In this document: piece after piece, positions 13,896 through 16,351 of the stretch
Layout: every line of letters begins with the position of its first letter
How positions within the stretch are numbered: position 1 is the first letter of the stretch
DNA from: Bacillota bacterium
GTDB taxonomy: Bacteria; Bacillota; Sulfobacillia; JAJZYS01; JAJYTV01
DNA: 16,351 nt
Reading direction: 5' to 3'
Assembly (NCBI GenBank): GCA_021806845.1
Contig: JAKAPV010000036.1
Coordinates: 1 to 16,351 of the forward strand
Translations under genes and position numbers: made by a program
The notes under the pieces: generated by a model
Seen by the model: only the letters and a program-made list of their open reading frames with translations
What the model was told of the DNA's origin: nothing
Database searches by the model: none

Positions 13896-14295
13896 GAGGT
13901 GTTGGACATTGTACGAGTTGGAAGCACGCATCTTCAAGGCGCTGGGGGACGAGACGCGCCTTCAGATCCTCGGCCTCTTGCGCCTGCGCGAGCTGTGCGT
14001 ATGCGAACTGGCTGCCGTGCTTCCGGTCAGCCAGCCGGCCGTCTCCCAGCACCTGCGCCGACTGAGGGAGGCCGGGCTCGTGCGCGAGCGGCGACGGAGC
14101 TACTGGACCTACTACGCTCTGCGCGAAGACCTGCCCGATCACGTGGCGACGCTGATCCAGCGCTTGCCCGAGAGCGAGGCACTGGCCCTGGTCCATGCGT
14201 CGAGCGCCGACGCCTGCGCGGTAGAATTGCGGCCCGCGGCGCGTCCTGGAGCAGCCGCTGGCAAGGAGTCCGGTGTCAGGCCGGGAGCCTCGTGA
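13894..14295 (+). CDS. arsR: ArsR-family arsenic-responsive repressor
   Basis: A 133-residue winged-helix repressor. ALGDETRLQILGLLRLRELCVCELA contains the ArsR metal-binding ELCVCEL motif with C35 and C37. It is followed by the recognition helix SQPAVSQHLRRLREAGLVRERR (46-67) and a wing ending WTYYAL. A further Cys (C108) lies in the tail. The start is uncertain. ATG 13894 has no real SD and would be nearly leaderless from the putative -10. TTG 13909 has GAGGTG 7 bases upstream and gives 128 residues. It should repress itself and the divergent arsB-arsC until arsenite binds the cysteines. It overlaps the following thioesterase gene by 4 bases. Confidence 0.93.
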   Translation: MRCWTLYELEARIFKALGDETRLQILGLLRLRELCVCELAAVLPVSQPAVSQHLRRLREAGLVRERRRSYWTYYALREDLPDHVATLIQRLPESEALALVHASSADACAVELRPAARPGAAAGKESGVRPGAS

Positions 14296-14705
14296 AACGC
14301 CCGCACAGGATCCGGCAGCCGCTCGACGAGGCACTGGGCCTGAGCTTGCTGCTGGCTACGGAGGACCGCATGGAAGCGGATCTGCCGCTCACGGGACTTG
14401 CGGTGAACAGCGTCGGCCGCGCGCACGGCGGGGCGCTCGTTTCGGCGGCCGATGCGCTGATGGCGAACCTTGCCGGGCCGCCCGCAGATGACCGCGGCGC
14501 CCAGCGCGTGGTCACCGTGGATCTGCAGGCGCACTTCCTGCGCGCGGCCCGCGGCGAATCCCTGCGCCTTGTCGCCCAGCTCCTGCGCAAGGGACGGCGC
14601 CTCTCCTTTGCCGAGTGCCGCATCTTTGACCGGGAGGGCGTTCTCGTTGCGCACGTGAGCGGCAGTTATGCCGCTTTGGACGACGGCTTGCCGCAGGAGC
14701 TCTGA
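14292..14705 (+). CDS. Hotdog-fold (PaaI-like) thioesterase
   Basis: A 137-residue single hotdog domain. GTG 14292 overlaps the arsR stop as GTGA, with GGGAG about 5 bases upstream; longer in-frame starts run antiparallel to good coding sense inside arsR. The active-site region reads VNSVGRAHGGALVSAADALMANL, with the HGG at 45-47 and the acidic D54 expected for PaaI-type acyl-CoA thioesterases. The later VTVDLQAHFLRAARGESL and GRRLSFAECRIFDREG are also typical. It would hydrolyse an acyl-CoA or aryl-CoA in the cytoplasm; the substrate is unknown. Co-transcription under an ArsR repressor is unusual for this family. Confidence 0.88.
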   Translation: MKRPHRIRQPLDEALGLSLLLATEDRMEADLPLTGLAVNSVGRAHGGALVSAADALMANLAGPPADDRGAQRVVTVDLQAHFLRAARGESLRLVAQLLRKGRRLSFAECRIFDREGVLVAHVSGSYAALDDGLPQEL

Positions 14706-14736
14706 CTGCGGCGCGGGGTCGGCGGCTACTGCCTGA

Positions 14737-14905
14737 TTCCACCGCTGCGAGCACTGCGGGACCGCCAGCGACCGCGGCCCTAGCGCGGCGAAGAACCTCG
14801 TGCAGCGCATCACCGAGGCCTCCCGCAGGCGCTGAGCGCAATTAAGCATATGGGCCCCACGCTCGTGGCCCCGCCTTCGCGAAGCAGGAATCCAGCGATA
14901 TTCAA
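14737..14905 (+). mobile_element. Relic of an IS200/IS605-type tnpB element (C-terminal tail and right end)
   Basis: After a stop at 14734-14736, the frame 14737-14835 encodes FHRCEHCGTASDRG followed by PSAAKNLVQRITEASRRR and a stop. A CxxC knuckle followed by DR...AAxN(L/I) is the classic C-terminal zinc finger and RuvC III end of TnpB (OrfB). GAAGCAGGAATCC (14881-14893) and TTCAAG (14901-14906) resemble the right end of such elements, where a hairpin normally lies between the two blocks and is nearly lost here. The body of tnpB and any tnpA are absent. A GGG-CCACG/CGTGG-CCC hairpin lies at about 14851-14873. The call is by eye, without a database match. Confidence 0.5.
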
Positions 14906-14950
14906 GAGGCGAACCGGCCGCGGCGACCAATGCCCGCGCCGCGCTCGCGC

Positions 14951-14956
14951 TACAAT
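14951..14956 (+). promoter_or_regulatory. Putative -10 box (TACAAT) of the small membrane gene
   Basis: TACAAT lies 32 bases before the GTG 14989 start and just ahead of its SD. No convincing -35 is found 16-18 bases upstream. Confidence 0.35.
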
Positions 14957-14988
14957 ACCGTTGATCGAGACCGTTGGAGGCTGACTTC

Positions 14989-15171
14989 GTGCTCATCTCC
15001 ATCTTCATGATCGTCGCGCTGCTGGTGGCCCTGATCGCGCTGCCGGTGGCGGCGCAGGGAACGCGGCGCAGTGCCTGGATCGTCTGGGGTGCGATCGGCC
15101 TCATCTGCGTCGTTGGGGCGGCACTCGCCTATCGCCTCGCGATCGGACAAAATCCCTTTTTCCTAGGCTAG
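14989..15171 (+). CDS. Small two-helix membrane protein, unknown function
   Basis: A 60-residue protein. GTG 14989 has GGAGG 8 bases upstream; a TTG five codons earlier would overlap this SD. Residues about 1-22 and 31-51 are strongly hydrophobic helices separated by a short QGTRRSA turn, with a short polar tail ending NPFFLG. I do not recognise a family. Its promoter-like -10, clean SD and correct size suggest a real gene. It sits between the tnpB relic and the nucleotidyltransferase-like gene, on the same strand as the latter with a 35-base gap. Confidence 0.6.
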   Translation: MLISIFMIVALLVALIALPVAAQGTRRSAWIVWGAIGLICVVGAALAYRLAIGQNPFFLG

Positions 15172-15206
15172 GCGTCACGCGCACCGGGTTTCACGTAAGA
15201 TGCCAC

Positions 15207-15653
15207 ATGATCCCCGATTTCGAGCCGTCCGGGAACTTGCCGCCAGGCATCCATGGCGCGACCTGGGACGAAGTGACCAGCAAGCTTGGCACCGGCATAC
15301 ACCGCAAGAAACTCCTGCGGCAAGTTCAGCCTGCGCTCCATGCTTTCAAGGATGCGGGCTGCCGCACCGTCTACCTTGCGGGCAGCTTCGTCACCAAAAA
15401 GCGCCGGCCGGGCGATATCGACATCCTTTGGGACCCGGCTGGAGTGGACACCAACGTGCTCGACGGGGCCTACCCCATCCTGTCGGACGGCTCGCCGCCC
15501 GCGCGCCAGCAGCAGAAGAAAACCTTCGGCGCGGAGTTTATCGCGTCTACGACCCCTCGGTCTGGTCTTCCATACGTCGATTTCTTCCAAACCGAAAAAG
15601 GGACCGACGCACCGAAGGGCATCGTGCGCCTCGATTTGAGCTTGGTGCCGTAG
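15207..15653 (+). CDS. DUF6932 / nucleotidyltransferase-like protein
   Basis: A 148-residue cytoplasmic protein. The opening MIPDFEPSGNLPPGIHGATW matches the start of DUF6932 proteins. The polymerase-beta-like core follows: CRTVYLAGSFVTKK...PGDIDILWD, with G59 S60 and the metal-binding pair D70/D72. This is the minimal GS...DxD nucleotidyltransferase signature, also found in toxin/antitoxin-type nucleotidyltransferases. No partner such as a HEPN protein is adjacent. ATG 15207 has only a weak SD (AAGA). The function of the family is not established, and catalytic activity is inferred only from the retained residues. Confidence 0.8.
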   Translation: MIPDFEPSGNLPPGIHGATWDEVTSKLGTGIHRKKLLRQVQPALHAFKDAGCRTVYLAGSFVTKKRRPGDIDILWDPAGVDTNVLDGAYPILSDGSPPARQQQKKTFGAEFIASTTPRSGLPYVDFFQTEKGTDAPKGIVRLDLSLVP

Positions 15654-15655
15654 CG

Positions 15656-15665
15656 GTTACGTAAC
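15656..15665. promoter_or_regulatory. Perfect 10-bp palindrome GTTACGTAAC
   Basis: The palindrome lies just after the stop of the nucleotidyltransferase-like gene and about 50 bases before the LysM gene. It could be an operator for the LysM gene, but no promoter pair is clear, so its role is unknown. Confidence 0.25.
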
Positions 15666-15712
15666 TGGGGGACCATTCGATAACCCGCCTCATATCCTGG
15701 GCCGAAGAGGTG

Positions 15713-16351
15713 ATGGATGTGAGCTGTCCTCCGGGAACCTTCCCCCATAACTACCAGCAGGGGGAGACTTTCTTCACGCTTGCCCAGCAGTTTCACACGA
15801 CCGTTGCGGCCATCCAGGCGGCGAACCCCAGCCTTGACCCCTACAACCTCCAGCCGGGCATGGTCATCTGCATCCCGATCGGTATGCCGCCCAGCCCATG
15901 TCCTCCGGGAACCTTCCCCCACAACTACCAGCAAGGGGAGACATTCTTCCTCCTCGCCCAGCAGTTCCACACGACCGTTGCGGCCATCCAGGCGGCGAAC
16001 CCCAGCCTTGACCCCTACAACCTCCAGCCGGGCATGGTGATCTGCATCCCGCAGGCAGCACCCGTCCCCTGCCCGCCAGGGACCTTCGCCTATACCATCC
16101 AGCAGGGCGACACCTTCTTCCTCCTCGCCCAGCGCTTCCACACGACGGTCGCGGCGATCATGGCCGCGAACCCCGGCGTCGACCCCTACAACCTCCAGCC
16201 CGGCCAAGTCATCTGCATCCCAGGTGCTCCGCAGGTACCCTGCCCGCCGGGGACCTTCCCCTACACCATCCAGCAGGGCGACACCTTCTTCCTCCTCGCC
16301 CAGCGCTTCCACACGACGGTCGCTGCGATCATGGCGGCGAACCCCGGCGTC
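15713..16351 (+). CDS. Tandem LysM-repeat protein, 3' end beyond the window
   Basis: The frame is open from ATG 15713 to the window end, with no signal peptide. GTG 15719 is a strong alternative start because AGAGG lies 8 bases upstream, whereas the ATG is almost on top of it. The protein consists of LysM units of the form CPPGTFPYTIQQGDTFFLLAQ...DPYNLQPGQVICIP. Units start at 15725, 15899, 16070 and 16241, the last cut off. LysM binds peptidoglycan or chitin-type sugars; each unit here carries a Cys at the start and another in ICIP, which could form a disulfide. Similar signal-less LysM arrays occur in Bacillota, often linked to spores or the cell wall. The total number of repeats and any catalytic domain are unknown. 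Confidence 0.88.
   Translation, partial: MDVSCPPGTFPHNYQQGETFFTLAQQFHTTVAAIQAANPSLDPYNLQPGMVICIPIGMPPSPCPPGTFPHNYQQGETFFLLAQQFHTTVAAIQAANPSLDPYNLQPGMVICIPQAAPVPCPPGTFAYTIQQGDTFFLLAQRFHTTVAAIMAANPGVDPYNLQPGQVICIPGAPQVPCPPGTFPYTIQQGDTFFLLAQRFHTTVAAIMAANPGV
15725..16351 (+). repeat. Four tandem LysM-coding repeats (174, 171, 171 bases; fourth incomplete)
   Basis: Units begin at 15725, 15899, 16070 and 16241. Units 1 and 2 are nearly identical at base level over their second half, as are units 3 and 4 over most of their length, while the two pairs differ more. This AABB pattern indicates recent duplication or conversion between neighbours. Confidence 0.9.

Noticed and set aside
13147..14334. 395-codon minus-strand ORF across arsB, the intergenic region and arsR
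   Set aside because: It crosses the divergent ars promoter region and has Arg-rich shadow composition. arsB and arsR are clear in other frames.
15470..16312. 280-codon minus-strand repetitive ORF opposite the LysM array
   Set aside because: Its periodicity simply mirrors the tandem LysM repeats on the plus strand.
15725..16351. CRISPR array
   Set aside because: The 171-174 base units are in-frame LysM coding repeats with no short repeat/unique spacer alternation.

Overview
The window is GC-rich, gene-dense bacterial DNA from one unidentified organism. It uses Shine-Dalgarno (SD) leaders, many GTG/TTG starts and frequent 4-base start/stop overlaps. A menaquinone pair (menE-menA), YhaO/YhaN-type nuclease genes, a two-gene Fluc fluoride channel, thioredoxin-type ArsC and a tandem LysM protein with CPPGTF-type repeats together suggest a high-GC member of the Bacillota. 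That placement is an inference; no rRNA or other phylogenetic marker is present.

Layout: (1) 121-2480 (+) menE and menA, translationally coupled. (2) 2592-3713 (+) a lipoprotein with a SCO1-type copper/thioredoxin domain fused to a second thioredoxin-like domain that lacks both cysteines. (3) 8167-3732 (-) an SbcD-like phosphoesterase followed by a 1058-residue SbcC/YhaN-like ATPase with a membrane hairpin inside its coiled coil and a C-terminal winged-helix-like tail. (4) 8331-8912 (+) an NADPH-dependent FMN reductase. (5) 9649-8916 (-) two crcB genes, divergent from 9739-10556 (+), a DUF190 gene coupled to a peroxiredoxin-like gene. (6) 11763-10775 (-) a GNAT acetyltransferase and a zinc-ribbon/TM2 protein. 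(7) 11781-12002 (+) a degraded gene with a strong terminator. (8) An ars cluster: arsB-arsC (-), divergent from arsR and a coupled hotdog thioesterase gene (+). (9) A relic of an IS200/IS605-type tnpB element, a small two-helix membrane protein, a DUF6932 nucleotidyltransferase-like gene, and a LysM-repeat protein that runs off the window end.

The most notable signal is in the peroxiredoxin-like gene at 10119-10556. Its reading frame is intact except for one TGA, which lies exactly where the family has the first cysteine of its C-P-x-C redox motif. Immediately downstream the RNA can fold into a two-stem hairpin with an AGGUG apical loop, of the bacterial SECIS kind. The gene is therefore best read as a candidate selenocysteine-containing peroxiredoxin, translated together with a fluoride-associated DUF190 protein.

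Functionally the region mixes respiratory-chain support (menaquinone, copper/redox assembly), DNA-end processing, and toxic-ion and redox defence (fluoride, arsenic, FMN reductase, peroxiredoxin). It also holds decayed genes and a transposon relic, which is typical of accessory chromosome.
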